This document shows, piece by piece, positions 35,638-44,321 of a stretch of DNA of 64,000 nt. Origin of the DNA: Consotaella aegiceratis. Its GTDB lineage: Bacteria; Pseudomonadota; Alphaproteobacteria; Rhizobiales; Rhizobiaceae. Both the position numbers and the translations under genes were made by a program. Below the pieces are notes generated by a model. The model was not told the DNA's origin. It saw only the letters and a program-made list of their open reading frames with translations, and searched no databases. The stretch is from positions 284,258 to 348,257 of the forward strand of contig NZ_JAZHFT010000001.1 in NCBI RefSeq assembly GCF_036541425.1, in the 5' to 3' direction. Numbering within the stretch: position 1 is the first letter of the stretch; each line of letters starts with the position of its first letter.

Positions 35638-36564
35638 TCACTTCATCGTCCGGTCGCCGCTGACGGCGGCGAGGACACGGTTGTAGGCGACCACCAGCAC
35701 CAGCGAGATCACCAGGAGGATGATCCCGAGCGCGGCGGCGAAGCCGATGTTGAAGGAGGCCGAAATCTGCTGGTAGATCAGCAGCGGCAGCGTCATGATC
35801 TGGAAGCCGCCCATCAGCAGCGGCGTCACGTAGGACGAGATCGCCAGCGCGAACACCAGCAGCGAGCCGGCCAGAATCCCCGGCACGGACAAAGGCAGCG
35901 TCACCTCGAAGAAGGCGCGCAAGGGGCTCGCGCCGAGATTGATCGCCGCCTGCTCCAGCCGTTCGTCGATGCGCCCGATCACGCCCGACAGCGTCAGCAC
36001 CATGTAGGGGATGAAGATGTGGGTGAGGCCGACGACGATGCCGATCTCGTTGTAAAGAAGGGCGAGCGGCTTATCGATGAGGCCGAGCGACAACAGCAGC
36101 TCGTTGATGACGCCGGTATCCGAGAGGATGCTCATCCAGGCGAAGGTGCGCACCACGATGCCGGTCAGCATCGGCGCCAGCACGGCGATCAGCAGCAGCG
36201 CGTGGATCGCCCGGCTGTGGGTGCGCGCCATCAAGTGCGCCAGCGGATAGCCGAGAAGCAGCGCCGCCACGGTCGTGGCGATGCCGATGCGCAGCGTCAC
36301 CCACAGGACGTCCCAATTGTAGCTGTCGGTCGCGAACCGCAGGTAGTTCTGGGCGGTGAAGTGAACGTCCGGCTCGAACACCGGATTGCCGGTCAGCACG
36401 CTCAGCATCAGCATCATGGCGAGCGGCAGGATGAAGAACAGCGTGAACAGGAGCAGGCAGGGCAGGATCAGCCACGCCATGGCGTTGGGGCCGGTCCTGG
36501 CCGGCCGGCTCCGCGGTACGGCGGTCTCGGTCGCAGCCAAGGCTTCGCTCGCGGGATAGGTCAT
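35638..36564 (-). CDS. Polyamine/opine-type ABC transporter permease (PotB-like)
   Basis: A 308-residue permease with a 30-residue cytoplasmic N-terminus, six predicted helices, and the EAA loop EQAAINLGASPLRAFFEVTLP. It follows the AroM gene by 4 bases, so importer and enzymes are made from one message. Confidence 0.92.
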   Translation of the reverse strand: MTYPASEALAATETAVPRSRPARTGPNAMAWLILPCLLLFTLFFILPLAMMLMLSVLTGNPVFEPDVHFTAQNYLRFATDSYNWDVLWVTLRIGIATTVAALLLGYPLAHLMARTHSRAIHALLLIAVLAPMLTGIVVRTFAWMSILSDTGVINELLLSLGLIDKPLALLYNEIGIVVGLTHIFIPYMVLTLSGVIGRIDERLEQAAINLGASPLRAFFEVTLPLSVPGILAGSLLVFALAISSYVTPLLMGGFQIMTLPLLIYQQISASFNIGFAAALGIILLVISLVLVVAYNRVLAAVSGDRTMK

Positions 36565-36568
36565 CGTC

Positions 36569-37246
36569 TCACACCACCTCCGCGACCAGCTTGGCGATGA
36601 GCGCGCTCGACAGGATCAGCGGCAGTCCGCTCGCGGCGGTGGCTGCGCGGCGGTGATGCTCGACGAAGCCCATGCAGTCGGTCATCAGGATTTCGGCGCC
36701 ACGCCCGCGCAGGTCGCGGGCCGCCGCGGCGACCGCATCGTCGCTCTCCTGATAGGGCGAGACCGCCGCGCAGATGGGAGCGGCTGAGAAATTCGCCCAT
36801 TTGCTCTGTTCGGCTTGGATCTGCTCGGGGAGCGGCACCAGGATGCCGACGCGGCGGCCCTGCGTCAGCGCGGCAAGGCACGGCATCAGGATCTTCTGCG
36901 GCTCGATCAGCGCGGCGCGTCTCGCTTCGAGTTCGGCGAACTTGCCCGTGCACCACAGCAGAATCGTGGTGCAGCCCGCCGCCTCCAGCTCTTCGACCTT
37001 GCCCTGGACGGCGGCCTCGACACCGGCCTTGTCCATCACCACCGACGTGCCGTCGAGAAGCCGCGAGATCAGCACCGGTTCGCCCTCGCGCACCGGGAAG
37101 CGCTCGGCGATCGCCGCCTTGTCCATGCCGTCGACGACGCCGACATGGAGGCGCGGCAGATCGGCGGGGAGCGCCGCCTCCAGCATCGGGGTCAGGTCCG
37201 GCCGCGGCGCCTGGCCGAGGGTGATGGTGCCGAGTTTGCGCGTCAT
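36569..37246 (-). CDS. AroM-family protein, copy 1
   Basis: A 225-residue protein of the AroM family, which belongs to the Asp/Glu racemase fold group and has no well-established reaction. Seen features are LGQAPRPD (residues 10-17), WCTGK with C99, and DCMGF with a second Cys near residue 189. The two Cys sit where racemases of this fold place their acid/base pair, so an epimerase or related lyase is conceivable. Starts at 37264 and 37258 are possible and would overlap the upstream stop; I prefer 37246 because MTRKLGTITLGQAP is the usual AroM beginning. It lies between a hydantoinase gene and its importer. Confidence 0.85.
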   Translation of the reverse strand: MTRKLGTITLGQAPRPDLTPMLEAALPADLPRLHVGVVDGMDKAAIAERFPVREGEPVLISRLLDGTSVVMDKAGVEAAVQGKVEELEAAGCTTILLWCTGKFAELEARRAALIEPQKILMPCLAALTQGRRVGILVPLPEQIQAEQSKWANFSAAPICAAVSPYQESDDAVAAAARDLRGRGAEILMTDCMGFVEHHRRAATAASGLPLILSSALIAKLVAEVV

Positions 37247-37260
37247 CGCCTCACCCATCC

Positions 37261-40200
37261 TCATGCCTCGACCGACTGACGTGGCTTGGCCGAGGACGGA
37301 GTTTTCGAGGCGGCCGGGTAGTCGCGTCCAGCGCTCTCGGGCGTCACCAGCCCGAGCCGCAGATCGGCCTCGACCGAGCCCGCATCACGCTCGGCCGGAT
37401 CGCCGAAGCCGGAGCCGCCGGCAACCGCCACCTCGACGATCCGATCGATCGCCGTGACGCGCACGGCCTCGCCGGTGCCGCAATCGTGAACCTCGTTGCC
37501 CTCGGGATCGAGGATGCGGCCGACCGCGCCACTGCCCGGCGCGCCGCCGAACAGGCCGGCCACCCGGCTGCCGACGCCTTCCGGATAGACGGAGATCAGC
37601 GCGGGCAGGCCGTCATCATGGAGCTTGCGCATGCGCACCCGCTGACCGAGACCGCCGCGATGGCGGCCCGGACCGCCGGTATCCGGCAGGTAGCACTTCT
37701 CGACCACCAGCACGGGCGCGCGGGATTCGAACACCTCGACGGCGGTGTTCGAGGCAGAGGTCGGCCACAGAAGCCCGGACTTGCCGTCGGCATGGGCAGA
37801 GCCGCCCTGACCGCCGCCCATGAAGATGTGGTTGGAATAGCTCTGGCCGTCGGCCTCCTCGCCATAGACGTTGACGGCCACCGGCAGGCCGGTGTGGGCC
37901 TGGACGTTGTCGGGAGCGGCTTCGGCGAGCGCCTTGAAGATGTTGGGCGCAAGATACCAGCCGGTGCGCGTGCGCATGGAGACGGAAGCCGGATAACGCG
38001 GATTGAGGATCGAGCCCTCCGGCGCCTTCACTGTAAAGGCGCGATAGCAGCCGGCATTGCCGCGCACATTCGGCGTCAGCATGCATTTCAGCGGATAGGT
38101 CGCATGCGCCGTGGTGTAGTTCAGCGTCGAATTCAGCCCGCCCTGCGGAAGCTGCGCCGGCGCGCCGTCGAAATCCAGCGTAATCTCGTCGCCGGCGACC
38201 GTCAGCTTCAGCGGGTAGCACAGCTCCTCGTCGATCGGCCGGTTGCTGATCTCGGAGAGGTAGTCGCCATCCGGGATCGCCCGGATCGCATCGCGCATCG
38301 CCTTTTCCGACAGGCCTTGCACCAAGGCGGCCAGCGCCTTGAGGTCGTACATGCCATAGTCGCGCATGAAGCTCGCCAGGCGCTCCGCGCCAAGCTGGTT
38401 GGACGCCACGAAGGAGTGCAGGTCGCCCAGCGTCTGGTCGGCGTTGCGGATGTTCTGGCGCATCATCGCCAGCAGCGTCTCGTTCGGCCGACCGGCGTCG
38501 TAGAGCTTCATCGGCGGGATCTGCAGGCCTTCCTCGAAGACCTCGCGGGCGCGCATGGCATCCTTGGTGCCGCCGATGTCGGAGACGTGGCCGACGGTAC
38601 CGGCAAGCCCCACCACGCGGCCCTCGACGAAGACGGGCGTGACGACGGCGATGTCGAAGAGATGGCCGGCGCAGATCCAGGGATCGTTGGTGATCAGCAC
38701 GTCGCCCGGCTTCAGCGTCTCGGCCGGATACTTCTCCAGAAGCGCCTTGACCGCGCGCGGCAGCGTCAGATTGAAGACCGGCATGGCGCGCGGCGAGTGG
38801 GCGAGCGTCTCGCCCTGCGGGTCCAGAAGCTCGCAGGCAAAATCCTGGGATTCGGAGACGGTCAGCGAAAACGCGGTGCGGACCACGGTGATCCACATCT
38901 CCTCGGTCACCGTCACCAGGCGCGACCACATGATCTCCAGCGCGATCGGATCGTCCTTGATCCGAGCGATGGCCTGGTCGAGGCTCATGTCGTCGGTGAC
39001 GACGTCCCCGGCGACGGCTGCCGGCGCGACGGCGATGCGCAGATTGAGATTGTCGTCGACGGTCAGCCTGTCGGACGGCGGCACGACGGTGGTCGCCTCG
39101 CGCTCCTCGATGATCGCCGGCCCGGCGATTTCGGTGCCGGGAGCGAGCGCATAGCGGTCGTAGACCGTCGCCTCGACCCACTCGGTTTCGAAGAAGGCCG
39201 GCCGCGTCCCCTTCACGGCGGATGCCGTGCCGGCACCACCGCTCGCGCCGGCCAGCGAAATCGACGGCTTCGGTCCGGCGCATTGAACGCGGAAGCTGAT
39301 CGCCTCCATCCGGGCGTTCTCGTAGATCGTCGTGAACCGCGCCGAATAGGCGGCGGCGAAGGCGTCGCGCACCGCGTCCAGGCTGTCGGCCGCCAGTTCA
39401 TGGTCGGGCAGGCGCACCGCGATCTCGTGCATCTGGCCGACGAGGCGCATGTCCGCCCAGCGCTCGACCGTCACGTCGGTCTCCGCAACGCCCGCCTCGG
39501 CGAGATGGCCGCGCGCTTCGCCTTCCATTTCGGCCAGGAGCGCGTTGATCGCCACGGCATCGAAATCCGGTCCGAGTTCGACAGGGTGAGAGCGCACCGT
39601 CTCGAAGGACAGCGGCGCCGTCAGGAAGCCGACGGCGGAGGCCGCGCCGGAGGCCGGCGGAATGATGACCTCCCGCACGCCGAGAACGCGCGCCACGTTG
39701 GCGGCATGCGCCGGGCCGGCGCCGCCGAAGCCCACCATGGAATAGCGCCGCGGATCCTTGCCCTTTTCGACCAGGTGGACGCGCGCCGCCGCCGCCATGC
39801 TTTCGACGACCACCTTGTGGATACCCCAGGCGACGCCCGTCGCGTCGAGTCCCAGCGGCTCGCACAGCGTGCCGAGCGCCGTTTCGGCCGCCGCCTTGTC
39901 GAGCGCCATGCGCCCGCCCAGGAAGAAACCCGGATCGTAGTAGCCGAGCGCCAGATTGGCGTCGGTGACGGTCGGCTGGGTGCCGCCCATGCCATAGCAG
40001 GCCGGGCCGGGGTCCGAACCGGCCGACTGCGGGCCGATCTTGAGCAGCCCGACCGCGTCGACGCCGGCGATCGAGCCGCCGCCCGCGCCGATCTCGATCA
40101 TGTCGATCACCGGCGTTTTGATCGGCAGACCGGAGCCCTTGCGGAAGCGGGAGACGCGGCCGGCCTCCAGCTCGGGCGCAATCTCGATGCGCCCGTCCTC

Positions 40201-41109
40201 AACCATGCAGGCCTTGGCGGTGGTGCCGCCCATGTCGAAGGCGATGACGTCGCTCTTGCCCGCCAGTTCGCCGAACAGCGCGGTGGCGAGACCGCCGCCC
40301 GCCGGGCCGGATTCCAGGAGGCGGATCGGGAAGGCGCGGGCCGTCGCCGGCGACAGCAAGCCGCCGGCCGAATGCATGAGCCGCAGCGTGCCGGAAAAGC
40401 CGCGCGCCGCCAGGCCGCCCTCGATGCGCTTCAGGTAGCGGTCGACCAGCGGCTGCACATAGGCGTTGGCGCAGGTCGTCACCATGCGCTCGTATTCGCC
40501 GATCTCCGGCACGACCTCGCAGGAGAGCGAGACGGCGAGATGGGGAAAGGATTCGCGGGCGATCTCGCCGATCCGAAGCTCGTGCGCCGGGTTGCGGTAG
40601 GCGTTGATCAGGCAGACGCCCACCGCCTCGACACCGGCCGCATCGAGCCGGGCGAGCATCTCGTGCACCGCCGTCTCGTCGAGCGCCGTGACGATCCGGC
40701 CGTCGCGGTCGATGCGCTCGGGCACCTCCAGGCGCCAATCGCGCGCCACGAGCGGGTCGGGGAAGCTCAGGAACAGATCGTAGATGTCGTAGCGCTGTTC
40801 GAAGCCCATCTCCAGGATATCGCGAAAGCCTTGGGTGGTGATCAGCCCCAGCCTGGCGCCTTTCCGCTCGATGACGGCGTTGGTGACGAGGGTCGTGCCG
40901 TGCAGGATCTCGCCAACCTCGGCCAGACCGATTCCGGCGGCTTGCGCGATCTCGTCGAGCCCCTGCATCGCGGCCTGGGACGGATCGTGCGGCGTGGTCA
41001 GCACCTTGTGGAGCCGGACGGTCCGGCCCTCGGCGTCATAGAGGATGAAGTCGGTGAAGGTCCCGCCGATATCGAAGCCGATGCGATAGCGGCCGTTCGT
41101 GTCCAACAT
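37261..41109 (-). CDS. Fused hydantoinase/oxoprolinase, HyuA plus HyuB
   Basis: A 1282-residue protein combining both subunits of the ATP-dependent hydantoinase/5-oxoprolinase/caprolactamase superfamily. Residues 1 to about 690 are HyuA-like: actin-fold ATP site FDIGGTFTDFILYD (12-25), a second HyuA motif LMHSAGGLLSPATA, and AFDMGGTTAKACM. Residues about 708-1282 are HyuB-like, starting DQAIARIKDDPIALEIMWSR with GHVSDIGG further on. Such enzymes use ATP to open cyclic amides (5-oxoproline, hydantoins, lactams). Most bacteria make the two subunits separately; the fusion resembles eukaryotic oxoprolinase. It is the first structural gene after the AroM-LuxR regulator and is co-oriented with AroM, importer and M20 genes. 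Confidence 0.93.
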   Translation of the reverse strand: MLDTNGRYRIGFDIGGTFTDFILYDAEGRTVRLHKVLTTPHDPSQAAMQGLDEIAQAAGIGLAEVGEILHGTTLVTNAVIERKGARLGLITTQGFRDILEMGFEQRYDIYDLFLSFPDPLVARDWRLEVPERIDRDGRIVTALDETAVHEMLARLDAAGVEAVGVCLINAYRNPAHELRIGEIARESFPHLAVSLSCEVVPEIGEYERMVTTCANAYVQPLVDRYLKRIEGGLAARGFSGTLRLMHSAGGLLSPATARAFPIRLLESGPAGGGLATALFGELAGKSDVIAFDMGGTTAKACMVEDGRIEIAPELEAGRVSRFRKGSGLPIKTPVIDMIEIGAGGGSIAGVDAVGLLKIGPQSAGSDPGPACYGMGGTQPTVTDANLALGYYDPGFFLGGRMALDKAAAETALGTLCEPLGLDATGVAWGIHKVVVESMAAAARVHLVEKGKDPRRYSMVGFGGAGPAHAANVARVLGVREVIIPPASGAASAVGFLTAPLSFETVRSHPVELGPDFDAVAINALLAEMEGEARGHLAEAGVAETDVTVERWADMRLVGQMHEIAVRLPDHELAADSLDAVRDAFAAAYSARFTTIYENARMEAISFRVQCAGPKPSISLAGASGGAGTASAVKGTRPAFFETEWVEATVYDRYALAPGTEIAGPAIIEEREATTVVPPSDRLTVDDNLNLRIAVAPAAVAGDVVTDDMSLDQAIARIKDDPIALEIMWSRLVTVTEEMWITVVRTAFSLTVSESQDFACELLDPQGETLAHSPRAMPVFNLTLPRAVKALLEKYPAETLKPGDVLITNDPWICAGHLFDIAVVTPVFVEGRVVGLAGTVGHVSDIGGTKDAMRAREVFEEGLQIPPMKLYDAGRPNETLLAMMRQNIRNADQTLGDLHSFVASNQLGAERLASFMRDYGMYDLKALAALVQGLSEKAMRDAIRAIPDGDYLSEISNRPIDEELCYPLKLTVAGDEITLDFDGAPAQLPQGGLNSTLNYTTAHATYPLKCMLTPNVRGNAGCYRAFTVKAPEGSILNPRYPASVSMRTRTGWYLAPNIFKALAEAAPDNVQAHTGLPVAVNVYGEEADGQSYSNHIFMGGGQGGSAHADGKSGLLWPTSASNTAVEVFESRAPVLVVEKCYLPDTGGPGRHRGGLGQRVRMRKLHDDGLPALISVYPEGVGSRVAGLFGGAPGSGAVGRILDPEGNEVHDCGTGEAVRVTAIDRIVEVAVAGGSGFGDPAERDAGSVEADLRLGLVTPESAGRDYPAASKTPSSAKPRQSVEA

Positions 41110-41239
41110 TCTCGATCCTCATGCCATTGCGGTGACGATGGCTGGCCCGCCGCATCGCCTGACGAGGAGGCTAGAGGGTGTTTTGATGGCTTGGAATCCG
41201 GGCGCTCCCCTATGAAGAATTTCAGTGCAGGGCTCGATC

Positions 41240-41265
41240 GCCTATTTTTTAGGCTACGCCTTATA
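41240..41265 (-). promoter_or_regulatory. Palindrome and shared TAGG-CCTTATA element upstream of hydantoinase operon
   Basis: In the 161 bases between the regulator stop and the hydantoinase start are a 15-base palindrome, GCCTA-TTTTT-TAGGC (41240-41254), and an overlapping element, TAGGCTACGCCTTATA (41250-41265). The latter resembles TAGGGGATTTCCCTTATA upstream of the regulator gene. It could be an operator, or the palindrome could be a weak terminator after the regulator. Confidence 0.4.
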
Positions 41266-41270
41266 ATTGG

Positions 41271-42251
41271 TCATCCACGAGAGGGCATCGACGCGCCGGT
41301 CAGCACAGCACTGATCAGGGCCGCCAGAGACGGGGCCTCCATCTTGGCCATGACGTGGGAGCGGTGGACTTCGACGGTCTTTGGGCTGATGCCGAGTTCC
41401 TCTGCGATGGCCCGGTTGGACAGGCCCTCGCAGACCAGTGCCAGCACCTCTCGCTCGCGCGGCGTAAGCCGGGCGAGCCGCTCCTGAGTCGCGGGGGAGA
41501 CCGCATTGCGCGGCCCCATCGGCACCCGCTGCAGCATCAGCCGGATGGAACTGGCGATGATCCGGCGCGCCAGGATGACGGGCTTGCGGCTGGCCTTGGC
41601 GACGATCTCGCGGTCGGCCTCTGTGTAGCTGATGGAATGCAGCACGATGATGTCGCAATCGGCCACGTCCATCACCGCGCGCGCCAGCGAATCCCGGTCG
41701 CCCTCCTTGGCATGGCTGGCGGAGACGGAGAAGCGGTGGAGCACCGGCAGATCGATCTCTCCCACCTGGCGCTGCAGCGGATGGATCAGGCCGATCGAGG
41801 CGTCCCGCGACACGAGCGAGAGGATCGCGGCCTCTACCGCCCTTTGCGCGTTGATCATCGGGCAGGTGCAGGTGAAGTCGCGCGGCAGCCCGGTGGACAG
41901 GATGACCACGAGGTCGAACTCGTGGGGATGGAAGCCCTGCAGGATCTCCTCGACCCGTGCGGTCACCGCGGGCTTCGACAGAACGATCCGGATATGCTTC
42001 GACAGGTAGGTCGAAAGGCTCTGCTCTCCCTCCGCGATCGACAGAGCTTCGATCTGCTCGGACGAGAGATTGTCGAGGACGCCGATTTCCAGCGGCTGGA
42101 TGGGCATGTCCAGGAGATCGAGGATCTCCGGCACCACATCGTCGCGCGGCGCCTTGCCCATATTGACGAACATCACTCGGGGCAGAGCGACGGACGGCTC
42201 GTTCGGCGAGGCATGATCGAACGTGGCGGTCAGCCTCATCCCGTTGCTCAT
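41271..42251 (-). CDS. LuxR-type regulator with N-terminal AroM-like sensor domain
   Basis: A 326-residue fusion. Residues 25-240 align end to end with the AroM proteins of this window: MGKAPRDDV matches their GQAPR motif, GVLDNLSSEQIEA matches GALDDLSRPEIEA, and KPAVTARVEEIL matches KAVVHAGVQRRL. Both Cys of the AroM enzymes are Ser here (STG at 119-121 for CTG; HSIS with S206 for DCMG), so the domain is probably a catalytically dead ligand sensor. Residues 262-318 form a LuxR/NarL HTH (LTPREREVLALVCEGLSNRA). The gene lies upstream of the hydantoinase operon. I infer a one-component regulator that senses the same ligand the AroM proteins handle. Confidence 0.9.
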   Translation of the reverse strand: MSNGMRLTATFDHASPNEPSVALPRVMFVNMGKAPRDDVVPEILDLLDMPIQPLEIGVLDNLSSEQIEALSIAEGEQSLSTYLSKHIRIVLSKPAVTARVEEILQGFHPHEFDLVVILSTGLPRDFTCTCPMINAQRAVEAAILSLVSRDASIGLIHPLQRQVGEIDLPVLHRFSVSASHAKEGDRDSLARAVMDVADCDIIVLHSISYTEADREIVAKASRKPVILARRIIASSIRLMLQRVPMGPRNAVSPATQERLARLTPREREVLALVCEGLSNRAIAEELGISPKTVEVHRSHVMAKMEAPSLAALISAVLTGASMPSRG

Positions 42252-42323
42252 CCAATCGTTACCCGCACAATCTCTGCCGCCTTTGCCGCCCTCGCTCCGG
42301 CGCGATCTTCCTCGCGACGTCTC

Positions 42324-42341
42324 TAGGGGATTTCCCTTATA
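42324..42341 (-). promoter_or_regulatory. Element TAGG-N-CCCTTATA upstream of the AroM-LuxR gene
   Basis: TAGGGGATTTCCCTTATA lies about 75-90 bases before the regulator start and contains the inverted repeat AGGG-N5-CCCT. The same outline (TAGG, short spacer, CCTTATA) occurs upstream of the hydantoinase gene, which suggests an autoregulatory site or a shared promoter element. Confidence 0.4.
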
Positions 42342-42408
42342 CCATACTCACTTTTTTCGGCGGCGACATTTTTTCCCGTCACTTTCTGCCACGAGAGCCG
42401 TCGGACTC

Positions 42409-42750
42409 TCAATCGACGATGAAGAGCTTCACGCCGGTCGCCGTGCGTGACGCATGCGCCTCCGCATCGTCGGCGACCTGATAGCTCATGCCCGGCTTGA
42501 GCCGGAACACCGAGCCATCCTTGAGATGGGTCTCCAACTCGCCCTCCAGGCAGTAGATGACATGGCCCTTGACGCACCAGTGATCGGCGACGTAGCCGGG
42601 CGAGTATTCCACGATACGCACGCGAATGCGGGCCTCGCCCTCGCCGAAATACTGGGTCCGCCAGAGAGCGTGGCCAACCTCGCCCTCGTGACGAGTCGGC
42701 TCGACCGTCTCCCAGTCGACGACGGTCAGGGGAAATCCGGAGAGCTTCAT
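42409..42750 (-). CDS. Small cupin-domain protein
   Basis: A 113-residue single-domain cupin. The core HWCVKGHVIYCLEGELETHL and a later HAS segment give possible metal ligands, though the classic HxH pair is reduced to spaced His residues. It overlaps the stop of the short HyuA gene by four bases and is the last gene of that operon. Small cupins in such positions may be isomerases or ligand-binding helpers; I do not assign an activity. Confidence 0.8.
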   Translation of the reverse strand: MKLSGFPLTVVDWETVEPTRHEGEVGHALWRTQYFGEGEARIRVRIVEYSPGYVADHWCVKGHVIYCLEGELETHLKDGSVFRLKPGMSYQVADDAEAHASRTATGVKLFIVD

Positions 42751-44321
42751 GCGGGCGATCCTTTCGTCTCTGCAGAGGGGGCGCCGCCGATGGCCGAGAT
42801 GCGGCCCGCCACCCGGGCGCGGACGCGCAGCGCCCCGCCCGGCAGATAGGCGAGCGGCATATCCTCGACCTCGACGGTCACCAGGCCGTCGCGCTCGGCG
42901 CCGGCCGCCACCGCCCGATCCTGAGCCTGGGCGATGGCGGCGGCCATCGCCTCGTCCCGCGACAGGCCGGAAAACACCTGGTCGGTCTCGCCGGAAACCT
43001 GGGCGATGGCAGCGCCCACCGCATTGGCGCAATCGCCATGCTCGACACGGCGAACCTCGGAGACGCCCGCCAGCCGATCCGGCACCAGGAAAGCGCCGCC
43101 CCCGACCGCGAGCAGCGGGACCTCGCCGCTGCCCGTCTTCATCCGGTCGACATTCTCCTCGACCTGCCGGCGGGCATTCGCCAGGGCGCCCTCGACCACG
43201 GCGGCGGGGATCTCGGCGACGCGCGAGCGATCGCCGAGATCGAGCAGGCCGGCGGCAACCGCGATGTCGCTCGCCGTCATCTGGTCCCCGCCGAAGATCA
43301 TCGCCTTCTCGGGCAGCCGGAAGCCGACCGATTGCGGCCCGACGCGCGGCGGCGTTCCCTCGACGTGGCTGCCGCCGCCGAGACCGATCGACAAAAGGTC
43401 CGGCATCCGGAAGAGCGTGCGCACCCCGCCGACCTCGACCACGGCGTTGGCCTCGCGGGGGAAACCGTTCTTCAACTGGCCGATGTCCGAGGTCGTGCCG
43501 CCGACGTCGATGACCATCGCATCGTCGAGGCCCGACAGGTAGGCCGCGCCGCGCATCGAATTGGTGGCGCCGGAGGCGAAGCTCATCACCGGGAAGGCGA
43601 TGGCCAGCTCGGCCTGCATCACGGTGCCATCGTTCTGCGTCAGATAGAGCGGCGCGTCGATGCCGCTCTGCGCGATGGCGGAGCGGAACGCGTCAACCGT
43701 GGCCATCGCCAGATCGTGCAGCGAGGCGTTGAGCAGCGCCGCGTTCTCGCGCTCCAGAAGCCCGATGCGGCCGAGATCGTGCGACAGGGTGACCGCCACG
43801 TCCGGGCAGATCTCGGCGAGGACGTCTCGGGCGGCCAGTTCGCAGGAAGGATCGAGCGGAGAGAAGGACGAACTGACGCCGACGGCGCGCACGCCGGCAT
43901 CGGCGATGGCGCGAGCCGCCGCCTTCAGCCCGGCGATGTCGAGCGGCATGAAGGGCCGGCCGTCATAGTCGTGGCCGCCTTCCAGCATGAAGACGCCGCC
44001 GTCGACCATCGCGGCGAGATCCTGCGGCCAGTCGCAAAAGGGCGGCAGCGAGGCCGAGGCCGGCATGCCGATGCGAATCGCGGCGGTCTTCATCAGATGG
44101 CGGCGCTGCACCACCGCGTTGATGAAATGCGTGGTGCCGATCACCACCGCGTCGATCCTCCCGGTGCCGGCCGGGTCGGAGCGCACCGCCGCCAGCGCGG
44201 CGAGGATGCCGCCCGTCACGTCTTGCGTGGTCGGCCGCTTGACGGCGAAGACGACGCGATCGTCTTCCAGCAGGACGGCGTCGGTGTTGGTGCCGCCCAC
44301 GTCGATTCCGATGCGTCTCAT
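42747..44321 (-). CDS. Short hydantoinase/oxoprolinase HyuA-like protein, copy 1
   Basis: A 524-residue HyuA-like ATP-binding enzyme, shorter than standard HyuA (about 690) and without a HyuB partner gene. The N-terminal GIDVGGTNTDAVLLEDD (4-20) and DVGGTTSDIGQL are the actin-fold phosphate motifs, and SIGLGGGSHV is typical of this branch. Its genes overlap those of DUF917 on one side and a cupin on the other, the usual context for short HyuA proteins, so DUF917 may act as its partner. It is paralogous to the protein encoded at 52518-54059. The substrate is unknown. Confidence 0.9.
   Translation of the reverse strand: MRRIGIDVGGTNTDAVLLEDDRVVFAVKRPTTQDVTGGILAALAAVRSDPAGTGRIDAVVIGTTHFINAVVQRRHLMKTAAIRIGMPASASLPPFCDWPQDLAAMVDGGVFMLEGGHDYDGRPFMPLDIAGLKAAARAIADAGVRAVGVSSSFSPLDPSCELAARDVLAEICPDVAVTLSHDLGRIGLLERENAALLNASLHDLAMATVDAFRSAIAQSGIDAPLYLTQNDGTVMQAELAIAFPVMSFASGATNSMRGAAYLSGLDDAMVIDVGGTTSDIGQLKNGFPREANAVVEVGGVRTLFRMPDLLSIGLGGGSHVEGTPPRVGPQSVGFRLPEKAMIFGGDQMTASDIAVAAGLLDLGDRSRVAEIPAAVVEGALANARRQVEENVDRMKTGSGEVPLLAVGGGAFLVPDRLAGVSEVRRVEHGDCANAVGAAIAQVSGETDQVFSGLSRDEAMAAAIAQAQDRAVAAGAERDGLVTVEVEDMPLAYLPGGALRVRARVAGRISAIGGAPSAETKGSPA

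Noticed and set aside
41261..41270. TATAAT on the plus strand as a promoter
   Set aside because: It points into the antisense of the regulator gene, has no -35 partner I can see, and the same bases fit better as part of a minus-strand element.
37486..41487. Plus-strand frame of 1333 codons opposite the fused hydantoinase
   Set aside because: It is the mirror of a highly conserved gene on the other strand; its His/Arg/Asp-rich composition is typical of antisense GC-rich frames.
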